Shown: positions 33,979 through 42,008 of the stretch, one piece after another
Numbering within the stretch: the first letter of the stretch is position 1
Layout of the letters: the number at the start of each line of letters is the position of its first letter
Assembly (NCBI GenBank): GCA_017695015.1
Contig: JADIMD010000121.1
Location: 1 to 48,945 of the forward strand
Reading direction: 5' to 3'
Origin: Candidatus Cryptobacteroides faecigallinarum
GTDB taxonomy: Bacteria; Bacteroidota; Bacteroidia; Bacteroidales; UBA932
Length of the DNA: 48,945 nt
The notes under the pieces: generated by a model
Told to the model about the DNA's origin: nothing
Database searches by the model: none
The model's input: only the letters and a program-made list of their open reading frames with translations
Program-made: the position numbers and the translations under genes

Positions 33979-35004
33979 TCAATCCTCCTTTTTATCCGGT
34001 TCCTGTCCGTCCTGCTCCTGTCTGTTCTGCTTCTGTCCATCCTGCTCCTGTCTTTCCTGTGCGGATTCGGCATTTACCTCAGACTGGTATGTCGTGGTGA
34101 CAAAACGCACGGCCAGAGGCACTGCAGAAGCATTTTCCTCGTCACTGGCCACATATTTGGCAAACTTCACATAATCTGCCCTCTCGAACAGGGATTCCAG
34201 CTCCGAGAACAGGTCCTGAGGCACATCCGTACCCTTCAGGTCCTCGAAAATCTCTTTCGTGGTCATCTCCATCGCCGATATGCCGTATCTTGAGACGATG
34301 TATTCCCTGAGGGCATCGGTCACACCGGAATAGAACGCCTTCTGCTTCTCCGGGGCCCACAGCCTGTCTCCTCTGTATGTGTCCAGTTTCCTGAGCGCCA
34401 CAATATGGGCAGGATCCCTGTGCTCCAGTTCGAAGGATTTCTTCCTGCGGAACATCATGACAAGGCACACCGCTAAAATTATGAGCACCGCTGCAAGCTG
34501 GGCCGCAAGGATATACGGCAGAAGTTCCCTGAAAGTAAGCGGATACCTTATCTGCCCCTTGATGTCGTGCAGCTGGAATGAAGTGGTATCTATCTGCACG
34601 GGAGCGACTTCCATCACGAGAGGATCGAACGAAAGCGTGTCCACGGTGCCGTCCGGGCTGTGCCTCTCCACTGAAATCGGAGGGAGGGCGTACCTGCCCT
34701 CGTCAAATGAGGTCACGACAATCCCGGCCCTGATATCATACAGCTTAGGAAGCCCTTTCTTCTGCCGCTTCACATCGAGAGTGTCGAGCCTCCAGTCAGA
34801 AAGCACCATTACACCAGGCTGCCCTTCTTCCTGCCTGATCTCGGGAAAGAATAGCCCCGTACCTTCCTGGACATCCTGAAGTTCCACCCCATAGAGCATC
34901 TGGTCGGCTATAAGGACGGTATCCCTCCCCTCCTGCAACGGAGTCAGGAAAGAACCCTGCATGAGCACTATCGTCAAAAACACAGACAGCAAACAAGTAT
35001 TCAT
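33979..35004 (-). CDS. DUF4381-like Bat operon protein
   Basis: A 341-residue exported membrane protein: signal peptide MNTCLLSVFLTIVLMQGSFL, a beta-rich periplasmic domain (about 25-160), one membrane helix (LLPYILAAQLAAVLIILAVCLVMMF, about 163-187), then a cytoplasmic helical domain (FYSGVTDALREYIVSRYGIS, MTTKEIFEDLKG). This last part matches the DUF4381 family and the BatD tail. The C-terminus is a short Gln/Asp/Lys repeat (QEQDGQKQNRQEQDGQEP). Located between the DUF58 gene and batA, the usual place of this gene in Bacteroidales Bat operons. It probably docks the DUF58 protein or MoxR at the membrane, which is inference. Confidence 0.8.
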   Translation of the reverse strand: MNTCLLSVFLTIVLMQGSFLTPLQEGRDTVLIADQMLYGVELQDVQEGTGLFFPEIRQEEGQPGVMVLSDWRLDTLDVKRQKKGLPKLYDIRAGIVVTSFDEGRYALPPISVERHSPDGTVDTLSFDPLVMEVAPVQIDTTSFQLHDIKGQIRYPLTFRELLPYILAAQLAAVLIILAVCLVMMFRRKKSFELEHRDPAHIVALRKLDTYRGDRLWAPEKQKAFYSGVTDALREYIVSRYGISAMEMTTKEIFEDLKGTDVPQDLFSELESLFERADYVKFAKYVASDEENASAVPLAVRFVTTTYQSEVNAESAQERQEQDGQKQNRQEQDGQEPDKKED

Positions 35005-35007
35005 CCT

Positions 35008-35898
35008 CTATCTCTTTTGAAAAAATGTCATCAGTTTCCGGACATAATCGTCATCTGTCGAAATGCTGACATTGTCTATATTGTACTTCATGAACAGCCT
35101 TGAAGATGTCTCGGCCATGGTAGCGAACCATTCCGAATACATGCGCCGCATCCTGGAAGAGGAAGTGTCCACCCATGCGCATCTGCCCGTCTCGGAATCC
35201 TTCACATGGACCAGCCCCACATCGGGGATGGTCCTTTCACGAGGGTCATACACTTCAATCACCGAAAGGTCATGCCTGTTCACCGCCACCTTCAGCGCAT
35301 CTTCATATGCCGGGTTGCCGTCGCTGTCCACATCCAGCATGTCCGACAGAAGAAATGCCGTACATCTTTTCTTGATGGCGTTGGTCAGATACCTCAACGC
35401 CTCGCTGATGTCAGTACCGTCGGATGAAGGCTGGAATTCTATTATTTCCCTGATTATATGCAGGAGATGGCTGCGGCCCTTCTTGGGAGGGATGAACTTC
35501 TCCACTTTCTCGCTGAAGAAAAGCGCCCCCACCTTGTCATTGTTGAGTATGGCAGAAAAGGAAAGGACTGCCGCTATCTCCGCTATCAGATCCCTCTTTA
35601 TCTGCCCCGAAGTACCGAAAAGCCTTGAACGGCTGGCATCTATCAGGAGGACTACAGTCAGTTCCCTCTCCTCCTCGAAAACCTTCACATAAGGCGCACG
35701 AAGCCTTGCGGTTACATTCCAGTCCATGTTGCGGACATCGTCACCGTACTGGTACTCCCTGACCTCGCTGAAAGCCATTCCGCGGCCTTTGAAAGCCGAA
35801 TGGTATTCACCTGCAAATATCTGATGAGAGAGTGCCCTTGTCTTGATCTCGATCTTCCTGACCTTTCTGAGAAGGTCATTTGCACTCATGCTCTCCAT
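35008..35898 (-). CDS. DUF58 domain protein (VWA-like) of the Bat operon
   Basis: A 296-residue cytoplasmic protein. The DUF58 signature is at about 45-75 (FSEVREYQYGDDVRNMDWNV, then TARLRAPYVKVFEEE), followed by a VWA-like fold with an intact metal site (LLIDASRSRLFGT). Family members act with MoxR ATPases. The ATG at 35898 overlaps the moxR stop by one base (TAATG), a classic coupled junction. A second in-frame ATG at 35889 is possible. The gene ends 3 bp before the next start. The call is firm; its client is not known. Confidence 0.93.
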   Translation of the reverse strand: MESMSANDLLRKVRKIEIKTRALSHQIFAGEYHSAFKGRGMAFSEVREYQYGDDVRNMDWNVTARLRAPYVKVFEEERELTVVLLIDASRSRLFGTSGQIKRDLIAEIAAVLSFSAILNNDKVGALFFSEKVEKFIPPKKGRSHLLHIIREIIEFQPSSDGTDISEALRYLTNAIKKRCTAFLLSDMLDVDSDGNPAYEDALKVAVNRHDLSVIEVYDPRERTIPDVGLVHVKDSETGRCAWVDTSSSRMRRMYSEWFATMAETSSRLFMKYNIDNVSISTDDDYVRKLMTFFQKR

Positions 35899-36890
35899 TA
35901 TGGAACCTCTACTGCGTTGATTATTTCAGATATTATGTTCTCCGTGGTGACATTCTCCGCTTCAGCCTCGTAAGTCAGGCCTATCCTGTGGCGGAGAACT
36001 TCGTTGCATACCGCCCTCACATCCTCAGGTATCACATATCCTCTCCTCTTGATGAAAGCATATGCCTTCGAAGCCATGGAAAGGGAGATGCTGGCACGGG
36101 GTGACGCACCGTAGGAGATGAGATTGGCGAGCTTGCCGAGATTGTAATCCCCGGGAGTCCTTGTGGCATACACTATGTCCACGATATAGCGCTCGATCTT
36201 CTCGTCCATGTAGACATCTCTCACCACAGAGCGTGCCCGGACTATGTCTTCGGGCTTCATCACAGGAGACGCCTTAGGGAATTCCCCTGAATTGTTCATC
36301 CTTATGATGAGCTTCTCCTCTTCCTTTTTAGGATATGTCACGACCACCTTGAGCATGAAACGGTCCACCTGCGCCTCCGGAAGAGGATATGTACCTTCCT
36401 GCTCGATAGGGTTCTGCGTCGCCATCACAAGGAACGGCTCAGGCAGCTTGAATGTCTGGTCTCCGATGGTCACCTGCCTCTCCTGCATGGCCTCCAGAAG
36501 TGCTGACTGCACCTTTGCCGGGGAACGGTTGATCCCGTCCGCAAGCACGAAATTGGCGAAGACAGGACCTTTGCGTATCTGGAACTGCTCGCTCTTCTGC
36601 GAATAGATCATCGTACCTATCACATCTGCAGGAAGAAGGTCAGGGGTAAACTGTATCCTGCTGAACTTTGCATCCACTGCTGACGCAAGCGTGTTGATCG
36701 CCAATGTTTTCGCCAGTCCCGGGACTCCCTCCAGAAGGATATGCCCGTTGGCAAGCAGACCTATCAGGAGATTCTCCACGAGATGCTTCTGCCCCACGAT
36801 GACCTTGTTCATCTCCATCGTCAGGATATCCACGAAAGAGCTTTCACGCTGGATGCGGTCATTCAATTCTTTAATGTTTACGCTCTCCAT
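35898..36890 (-). CDS. MoxR-family AAA+ ATPase with altered Walker B
   Basis: A 330-residue AAA+ chaperone-like ATPase of the Bat operon. Start at ATG 36890 (MESVNIKELNDRIQRE); the upstream in-frame extension to 36938 is not family-like. Walker A is GVPGLAKT. The usual Walker B LADEINRAPAK reads LADGINRSPAK, so the catalytic Glu is Gly119 (GGG codon at 36534-36536, one base from GAG). The following MoxR blocks are normal (VQSALLEAMQERQVTIGDQT, MATQNPIEQEGTYPLPEAQ with VDRF). Such a change would be expected to slow or abolish ATP hydrolysis. First gene of the operon, divergent from truA. Confidence 0.92.
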   Translation of the reverse strand: MESVNIKELNDRIQRESSFVDILTMEMNKVIVGQKHLVENLLIGLLANGHILLEGVPGLAKTLAINTLASAVDAKFSRIQFTPDLLPADVIGTMIYSQKSEQFQIRKGPVFANFVLADGINRSPAKVQSALLEAMQERQVTIGDQTFKLPEPFLVMATQNPIEQEGTYPLPEAQVDRFMLKVVVTYPKKEEEKLIIRMNNSGEFPKASPVMKPEDIVRARSVVRDVYMDEKIERYIVDIVYATRTPGDYNLGKLANLISYGASPRASISLSMASKAYAFIKRRGYVIPEDVRAVCNEVLRHRIGLTYEAEAENVTTENIISEIINAVEVP

Positions 36891-36896
36891 AAATTG

Positions 36897-36913
36897 TATT
36901 TTTGATAATTTTG
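36897..36913 (+). promoter_or_regulatory. Possible -7 elements for truA
   Basis: Two overlapping-range candidates, TATTTTTG (36897-36904) and TAATTTTG (36906-36913), precede the truA ATG at 36942 in the 51-bp spacer shared with moxR. No clear -33 element for either. Confidence 0.4.
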
Positions 36914-36941
36914 CAATCAAAACCAATGTTCCGTACAAAAC

Positions 36942-37727
36942 ATGCGATACAGGATAAGACTTTCATACAACGGGTCCGCATTGTGCGGATGGCAGCGCCA
37001 GAATAATGCGCCTTCAGTCCAGCAGGAGCTTTCAAGAGCCCTCTCCCTGCTCATCGGCTGCGAAACCGAAGCCACGGGAGCCGGGCGCACGGACGCAAAA
37101 GTGAACGCAGTCAATTATATCGCACATTTCGATGCCCCGGAGGCAGTAGCAGCCGGAGCAGCGGATTTCGTATACAAAATAAATGCCATCTTGCCAAAAA
37201 ACATAACCGTACACGAAATATTGCCTGCACGAGAAGATTTTCATGCCAGATTCTCGGCGGTTTCGCGTGAATATCATTATTTTATACACAGACGAAAAGA
37301 TCCGTTCATGGAAAGTTTCTCTTACTGGTGCAAATATCCGCTTGACATGGACAGGATGAACGAGGCGGCGGGATTCCTGACAGGCACCCATGACTTCGGC
37401 TGTTTTGAAAAGACGGGCAGCAACAACAGGACATCAGTCTGCACTGTGTATGAAGCTGAATGGAAGACCTATACTCCGGCACATGTGGAGACAATGGGAT
37501 ATCCGGCCAGCGAAGGAGACTATATCGTGTTCAGAATCAGGGCGAACAGATTCCTCAGGAACATGGTCAGGGCCATAGTCGGGACCCTTGTGGATGTTGG
37601 GAGGGGCAGGTATGCTCCGGAACGGGTCAAATCCCTGATAGAATCCGGTTCAAGGTCCGATGCCGGAGAGTCCGTGCCCGGGAATGCCCTTTTCCTGAAC
37701 AAGGTGGAATATCCTCGGGAAGATTGA
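36942..37727 (+). CDS. truA: tRNA pseudouridine synthase A
   Basis: Isomerises U38-U40 of the tRNA anticodon stem-loop. The 261 residues are the usual size. The catalytic Asp is Asp51 in GAGRTDAKVNAV. The common form is GRTDxGVHA, so Gly and His are replaced by Lys and Asn, though the Asp and preceding Arg are kept. Other TruA landmarks: MRYRIRLSYNGSALCGWQRQ at the start, ARFSAVSREYHYFIHRRKDP in the middle and FRIRANRFLRNMVRAIVGTL near the C-terminus. Divergent from the Bat operon and 49 bp upstream of exbB. Confidence 0.95.
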   Translation: MRYRIRLSYNGSALCGWQRQNNAPSVQQELSRALSLLIGCETEATGAGRTDAKVNAVNYIAHFDAPEAVAAGAADFVYKINAILPKNITVHEILPAREDFHARFSAVSREYHYFIHRRKDPFMESFSYWCKYPLDMDRMNEAAGFLTGTHDFGCFEKTGSNNRTSVCTVYEAEWKTYTPAHVETMGYPASEGDYIVFRIRANRFLRNMVRAIVGTLVDVGRGRYAPERVKSLIESGSRSDAGESVPGNALFLNKVEYPRED

Positions 37728-37737
37728 AAAAATTTCC

Positions 37738-37745
37738 TATCTTTG
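37738..37745 (+). promoter_or_regulatory. -7 element for the exbB-exbD-tonB operon
   Basis: TATCTTTG, matching TAnnTTTG, lies about 30 bases before the exbB ATG. The nearest TTG (37724-37726) is too close to be a standard -33. Confidence 0.5.
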
Positions 37746-37776
37746 CGGCTTTGATTAAACTTAGTGACAGAATAAA

Positions 37777-38493
37777 ATGCTTACCAATCTTTTACAATCC
37801 GGTCTGGACTCGACCGTAGAGGCTGCAGTCCAGCCACAGGAAATGACAATGTCGCTTTTCGACCTGTTCCTGAAAGGAGGAGCGCTCATGTGGGTGCTGC
37901 TCGCCCTGTCCATCATTGCCATCTACATTCTCGGCAAGAAATGGTGGATGATCCGCAAGGCAGGCAAAATAGACAAAGACTTCATGAGGGAGATACACAG
38001 TCTCCTGCATGACGGGAAAATAAAATCCGCAGCAGGGCTGTGCAGCCAGTATGATTCCCCTGTCGCAAGGATGGTAGAGAAAGGCATAGAAAGGATCGGT
38101 CGTCCTCTCGGTGACATCCAGACCGCAATCGAAAACACCGGCAACATAGAAGTCGCAAGACTCGAAAGGGGACTTCCTACCCTCGCGACCATTGCAGGAG
38201 GAGCGCCTATGATAGGTTTCCTCGGCACTGTGATCGGAATGGTGCAGGCATTCTTCAACATGGCTTCGGCAGGCAACAACATCGACATAACCCTCCTGTC
38301 AGGAGGCATCTATATCGCGATGATCACCACCGTGGGAGGTCTGATCGTGGGTATCATAGCCTATTTCGGATACAACTACCTCACCTCGCAGATCTCGGAT
38401 CTCGTGTTCAGGATGGAAAGCGCAACAATAGATTTCATGGACATGCTCCCTGAAGAGGACAACAAGACAGAGGAGAGCACAGACAAACAGTAG
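37777..38493 (+). CDS. exbB: ExbB/TolQ-type proton-channel protein (MotA/TolQ/ExbB family)
   Basis: A 238-residue inner-membrane protein with three helices: GGALMWVLLALSIIAIYILG (about 29-48), TIAGGAPMIGFLGTVIGMVQ (about 141-160, containing the family's GFLGTVIGM) and IYIAMITTVGGLIVGIIAYF. It forms the pentameric channel that, with ExbD, turns proton-motive force into movement of the TonB-like protein. The gene lies 5 bp before exbD and the TonB-like gene follows, making a complete energy module for TonB-dependent receptors such as the SusC in this window. Confidence 0.93.
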   Translation: MLTNLLQSGLDSTVEAAVQPQEMTMSLFDLFLKGGALMWVLLALSIIAIYILGKKWWMIRKAGKIDKDFMREIHSLLHDGKIKSAAGLCSQYDSPVARMVEKGIERIGRPLGDIQTAIENTGNIEVARLERGLPTLATIAGGAPMIGFLGTVIGMVQAFFNMASAGNNIDITLLSGGIYIAMITTVGGLIVGIIAYFGYNYLTSQISDLVFRMESATIDFMDMLPEEDNKTEESTDKQ

Positions 38494-38498
38494 AAGAA

Positions 38499-38909
38499 AT
38501 GGCAATCAAAAGGACAACAAAGGTGGAGCCGAGTTTCTCGATGTCGTCTATGACTGACATCGTGTTCCTCCTGCTCATATTCTTCCTTGTCACTTCCACT
38601 CTGATCAATCCCAATGCGCTCAAGCTTCTGCTTCCAAAGAGTACGGGGCAGGTTTCCGCCAAGGCTACAGTCAGCGTATCCATCAAGGACATGCATGACA
38701 ATACCTACACCTACCATATCAACGGAGACCTCGACCCGATAAGCTTCAGCAAGGTGGAGGACGCTCTTGTGGAGGAGCTTCAGACGGAAGAGGACCCGAC
38801 ATTCGTCATCTATGCAGACGAAACGGTGCCTATCAAGGAAGTCGTACAGGTAATGAATATAGCGAAACGCAACCATTACAAGGTGATAATGGCAACTTCA
38901 CCGGAATAG
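38499..38909 (+). CDS. exbD: ExbD/TolR-type transport protein
   Basis: A 136-residue protein with one N-terminal membrane helix (TDIVFLLLIFFLVTSTLI) bearing the essential proton-carrying Asp at residue 20, and a small periplasmic domain ending IAKRNHYKVIMATSPE. The size is typical. It lies between exbB and the TonB-like gene (4 bp from the latter), consistent with co-translation of an ExbB-ExbD-TonB complex. Confidence 0.93.
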   Translation: MAIKRTTKVEPSFSMSSMTDIVFLLLIFFLVTSTLINPNALKLLLPKSTGQVSAKATVSVSIKDMHDNTYTYHINGDLDPISFSKVEDALVEELQTEEDPTFVIYADETVPIKEVVQVMNIAKRNHYKVIMATSPE

Positions 38910-38913
38910 AGAC

Positions 38914-39693
38914 ATGACAGACCCGAGAGAAAGAAGAAGACAGGAGAGGAACTCCAGCTGGACCGGTATCGCTCTGACGGTGGCGGTCCATGTCTGCATT
39001 GTGGTTGTCGGATTCTTCACAGGTCTGAAATATATCTACCCTCCACCAGAGGAGGAGGCAATGCTTATCGATTTCTCGGAAGATGTGCCGATGCCTGTCA
39101 TTGAGGAAAGGACAGGACGGGAGCCAAAATCCGCAGAACCTGATCCTGACAGGGAGATAGAACTGGTGCAGAGATCTGAAGGACAGGTGAAAGGCACTGA
39201 GCTGAACGAAGCTCCAGAAGCCACTGTCGGGGACAAGGGAGATGTGGAAATCCCCGAGCCCCCACGAAAAAAGGAAATAAACCGCAGGGCACTGTTCCAT
39301 GCCGCCGATAACAAGACCAGCAAGGACACCCTGGCGCAGCAGACGGCAGCAGAGGTGACAGACGAATTGAAAGCGGGTCATGCAGTCGGGACAGCTGACA
39401 CTGGCAAGATTATTGGAAAGCCTACTGCCCGCCTGCAGGGAAGGTCGACCGAAGGCTTCTTGCCGGCACCGGCAGCACCGGGACAGAACACAGGATCGGT
39501 GATAGTGAAAATCTGGGTCGACAACTACGGCAAAGTCAAGAAAGCCGAGATCGACATCGAAAAGACAACTGTCAGCGACAGCGATCTGTGGAAGACTTCC
39601 CTTGCCGCAGCAAGGCAGACGAAGTTCAATATGAAAGCTGATGCTCCTGTCATGCAGGAAGGCACAATTACATACATATTCAAGTTGAATTAA
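38914..39693 (+). CDS. TonB-like energy transducer protein
   Basis: A 259-residue protein: cytoplasmic basic start, one membrane helix with the His typical of TonB (TGIALTVAVHVCIVVVGFF), and a long Pro/Glu-rich periplasmic region (ERTGREPKSAEPDPDREIEL). A C-terminal TonB-like domain (VIVKIWVDNYGKVKKAEIDI, about 190-209) ends YIFKLN. It delivers energy from ExbB-ExbD to outer-membrane receptors. Sequence in the C-terminal domain is divergent from classical TonB, so a TolA-like role cannot be excluded, but the ExbB-ExbD context favours TonB. Confidence 0.85.
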   Translation: MTDPRERRRQERNSSWTGIALTVAVHVCIVVVGFFTGLKYIYPPPEEEAMLIDFSEDVPMPVIEERTGREPKSAEPDPDREIELVQRSEGQVKGTELNEAPEATVGDKGDVEIPEPPRKKEINRRALFHAADNKTSKDTLAQQTAAEVTDELKAGHAVGTADTGKIIGKPTARLQGRSTEGFLPAPAAPGQNTGSVIVKIWVDNYGKVKKAEIDIEKTTVSDSDLWKTSLAAARQTKFNMKADAPVMQEGTITYIFKLN

Positions 39694-39745
39694 GTTTAAC
39701 ATATAAGTATCCCAATTTAAACGCCCGGGAGGGCACAGATTTACA

Positions 39746-41092
39746 ATGGAAAATTTCAAGAAAGGCGGTTATGACCGCAGACCGGCAGAGGGCCGTAGAG
39801 AGTACGGCAGCCGCCCAGGAAGAAACGAAGGAAGGCCGGGAAGGTCTTTTGGTGAACACAATGACAGACCGCGCAGGTCATTCGGGGACAGCTCCGACAG
39901 GCCACGCAGATCATTCGGGGAAAATTCGGACAGACCGAGAAGGTCATACGGAGAAGGTTTTGACAGACCTCGCAGATCGTTCGGAGACAACTCAGACAGG
40001 CCGAGAAGGTCTTACGGGGACAACAGCGACAGACCTCGCAGATCATTCGGGGAAGGCTCTGACAGACCACGCAGGTCATTCGGAGACAACCAGGACAGGC
40101 CCCACAGACAGTTCGGGGAAGGCAATGACAGGCCGAGAAGAACTTTCGGGGAAAACAGCGACAGACCGAGAAGAAGCGCTGCTCCACGCCGCAGTTTCCA
40201 GGACAATGGATTCACAGGCATAAGGACAGCTTCCGGAGCCAAACTCAGGCCACGCAAGAAGAGTGCTCCTGCAGAATCTGCTGCAGAACAGGGCATCAAC
40301 AGGATGATAAGCCGCAAGCAGGTCATCGATGACACCCAATTCTCAGACAACGACTATGTAAATATACCTGTAAAGGAGACCGTCCGTCTCAACAAGTTCA
40401 TCGCCAATTCAGGCATCTGCTCCAGAAGGGAGGCTGACAATTTCATCCAGGCCGGAGTGGTGACTGTAAACGGTGAAGTAGTGACAGAGCTCGGAACCAA
40501 GATAAACATCAACACTGATGACATCAGGTTCAACGGGGAAAGGCTCAGGGGCGAAGCCAAGGTGTACATCATCATGAACAAGCCAAAGGGGTATGTGACC
40601 ACGGCAAGCGACCCTCATGCAGACAAGACTGTGATGGACCTCATCAAAAAGTGCCCTGCAAGGGTATTCCCTGTAGGAAGGCTCGACAAGAACACCACGG
40701 GCGTCCTCATGTTCACCAACGACGGGGAAATGGCAGAGAAGCTCACCCATCCTTCGTACGAGAAAAAGAAGATATACCAGGTGACCCTCTCCAACAAGCT
40801 GAGTCAGGAGGATTTCGACAAGATACTGGCAGGCGTGACCCTGAATGACGGTGAGATCAAGGCTGACGAACTGGAGTATATCGACGACAACGACCACAGG
40901 AAAATCGGCATCGAGATACATTCGGGCAAGAACCGCATCGTCCGCAGGATATTCGAATCCCTCGGATATGAGGTCAAGGGGCTCGACAGGGTATATTTCG
41001 CAGGTCTGACAAAGAAAGGCATCAAGCGCGGAGGATGGAGATACCTCACTGACGGGGAGATCAACATTCTCAGAATGGGAGCATACAAATAA
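39746..41092 (+). CDS. RsuA/RluB-family pseudouridine synthase with Arg-rich repeat N-terminus
   Basis: A 448-residue protein. Residues ~40-149 carry ten 11-residue repeats of the type DRPRRSFGENS (nucleotides 39863-40192), strongly basic and probably disordered. A linker and then an S4 RNA-binding domain follow (VRLNKFIANSGICSRREADN, about 213-232). The catalytic domain has Asp314 in GRLDKNTTGVLMFTNDG and the C-terminal block GKNRIVRRIFESLGYEVKGL. The C-terminal ~240 residues match RluB/RsuA enzymes that modify rRNA uridines. The repeat tail likely adds RNA affinity. era starts 1 base after its stop. Confidence 0.92.
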   Translation: MENFKKGGYDRRPAEGRREYGSRPGRNEGRPGRSFGEHNDRPRRSFGDSSDRPRRSFGENSDRPRRSYGEGFDRPRRSFGDNSDRPRRSYGDNSDRPRRSFGEGSDRPRRSFGDNQDRPHRQFGEGNDRPRRTFGENSDRPRRSAAPRRSFQDNGFTGIRTASGAKLRPRKKSAPAESAAEQGINRMISRKQVIDDTQFSDNDYVNIPVKETVRLNKFIANSGICSRREADNFIQAGVVTVNGEVVTELGTKININTDDIRFNGERLRGEAKVYIIMNKPKGYVTTASDPHADKTVMDLIKKCPARVFPVGRLDKNTTGVLMFTNDGEMAEKLTHPSYEKKKIYQVTLSNKLSQEDFDKILAGVTLNDGEIKADELEYIDDNDHRKIGIEIHSGKNRIVRRIFESLGYEVKGLDRVYFAGLTKKGIKRGGWRYLTDGEINILRMGAYK

Positions 41093-41093
41093 G

Positions 41094-41978
41094 ATGAAGA
41101 AACACAGGGCAGGGTTTGTCAATATCATCGGCAACCCTAATGTTGGAAAATCGACTCTTATGAATGCCCTGGTCGGGGAAAAGCTGTCCATCGTGACAGC
41201 CAAGGCCCAGACCACAAGGCACAGGATAATGGGGATAGTGAACGGAGAAGACTGGCAGATAGTCTACTCCGACACCCCCGGTATCCTCAAGCCGAGCTAC
41301 AGGCTGCAACAGAGCATGATGAATTTCGTGGACACCGCAATAGGCGATGCCGACATCATACTCTATGTGACAGACACTGTGGAAAAGGCGGACAAAAACA
41401 TCGAATATATCCAGAAGCTTCAGAACATAGAATGTCCGGTCATCCTTGTCATCAACAAGATAGACATCAGCTCGCAGGAGGATGTCATGAAGCTCATGGA
41501 ATGGTGGAAAGGGCAGCTTCCGAAAGCTGTCATCTACCCTGCCTCCGCCAAGGAGAAGTTCAATATAGAAAACATATTCGATGCCATAGTCAGCAACCTT
41601 CCGGAAGCCCCTGCATGGTTCGACAAGGACACCTTCACCGACAAGAACCTGAGATTCTTCGCTTCCGAGATTATCCGTGAGAAGATATTCCTCAACTACA
41701 GCCAGGAAGTTCCGTACTGCTGTGAAGTGAGCATCGAGGAGTTCAAGGAAGGGAAGGAAAGGTACGACATAAGCGCTGTCATCTATGTCATGAGAGACAG
41801 CCAGAAAGGGATTCTGATCGGCAAGGGCGGCAAATCTCTCAAAAAGGTCGGGACAGAAGCGAGGATTGACATGGAGGACTTCTTCCAGAAGAAAGTATTC
41901 CTGAGCATTTTCGTGAAAGTGGACCCTGACTGGAGGGAAAGCAAGAAAGAGCTGCGCCGTTTCGGATATGAAGGATAG
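41094..41978 (+). CDS. era: GTPase Era
   Basis: A 294-residue essential GTPase that helps 16S rRNA maturation and 30S assembly. G1 is GNPNVGKST (residues 13-21), the switch region KAQTTRHRI follows, G3 is DTPG, G4 NKID and G5 SAKE. A C-terminal KH domain binds the 3' end of 16S rRNA (ILIGKGGKSLKKVGTEARID, about 241-260). Size is standard. Its coupling to the upstream rRNA pseudouridine synthase groups two ribosome-biogenesis genes, with the topoisomerase gene following 30 bp later. Confidence 0.97.
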   Translation: MKKHRAGFVNIIGNPNVGKSTLMNALVGEKLSIVTAKAQTTRHRIMGIVNGEDWQIVYSDTPGILKPSYRLQQSMMNFVDTAIGDADIILYVTDTVEKADKNIEYIQKLQNIECPVILVINKIDISSQEDVMKLMEWWKGQLPKAVIYPASAKEKFNIENIFDAIVSNLPEAPAWFDKDTFTDKNLRFFASEIIREKIFLNYSQEVPYCCEVSIEEFKEGKERYDISAVIYVMRDSQKGILIGKGGKSLKKVGTEARIDMEDFFQKKVFLSIFVKVDPDWRESKKELRRFGYEG

Positions 41979-42008
41979 TCGGCAATTACTGAATAAAAAC
42001 ATACAAGA

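Noticed and set aside
36891..36938. 16-residue N-terminal extension of MoxR
   Set aside because: Crosses the divergent promoter region and overlaps the truA side; the family start matches ATG 36890.
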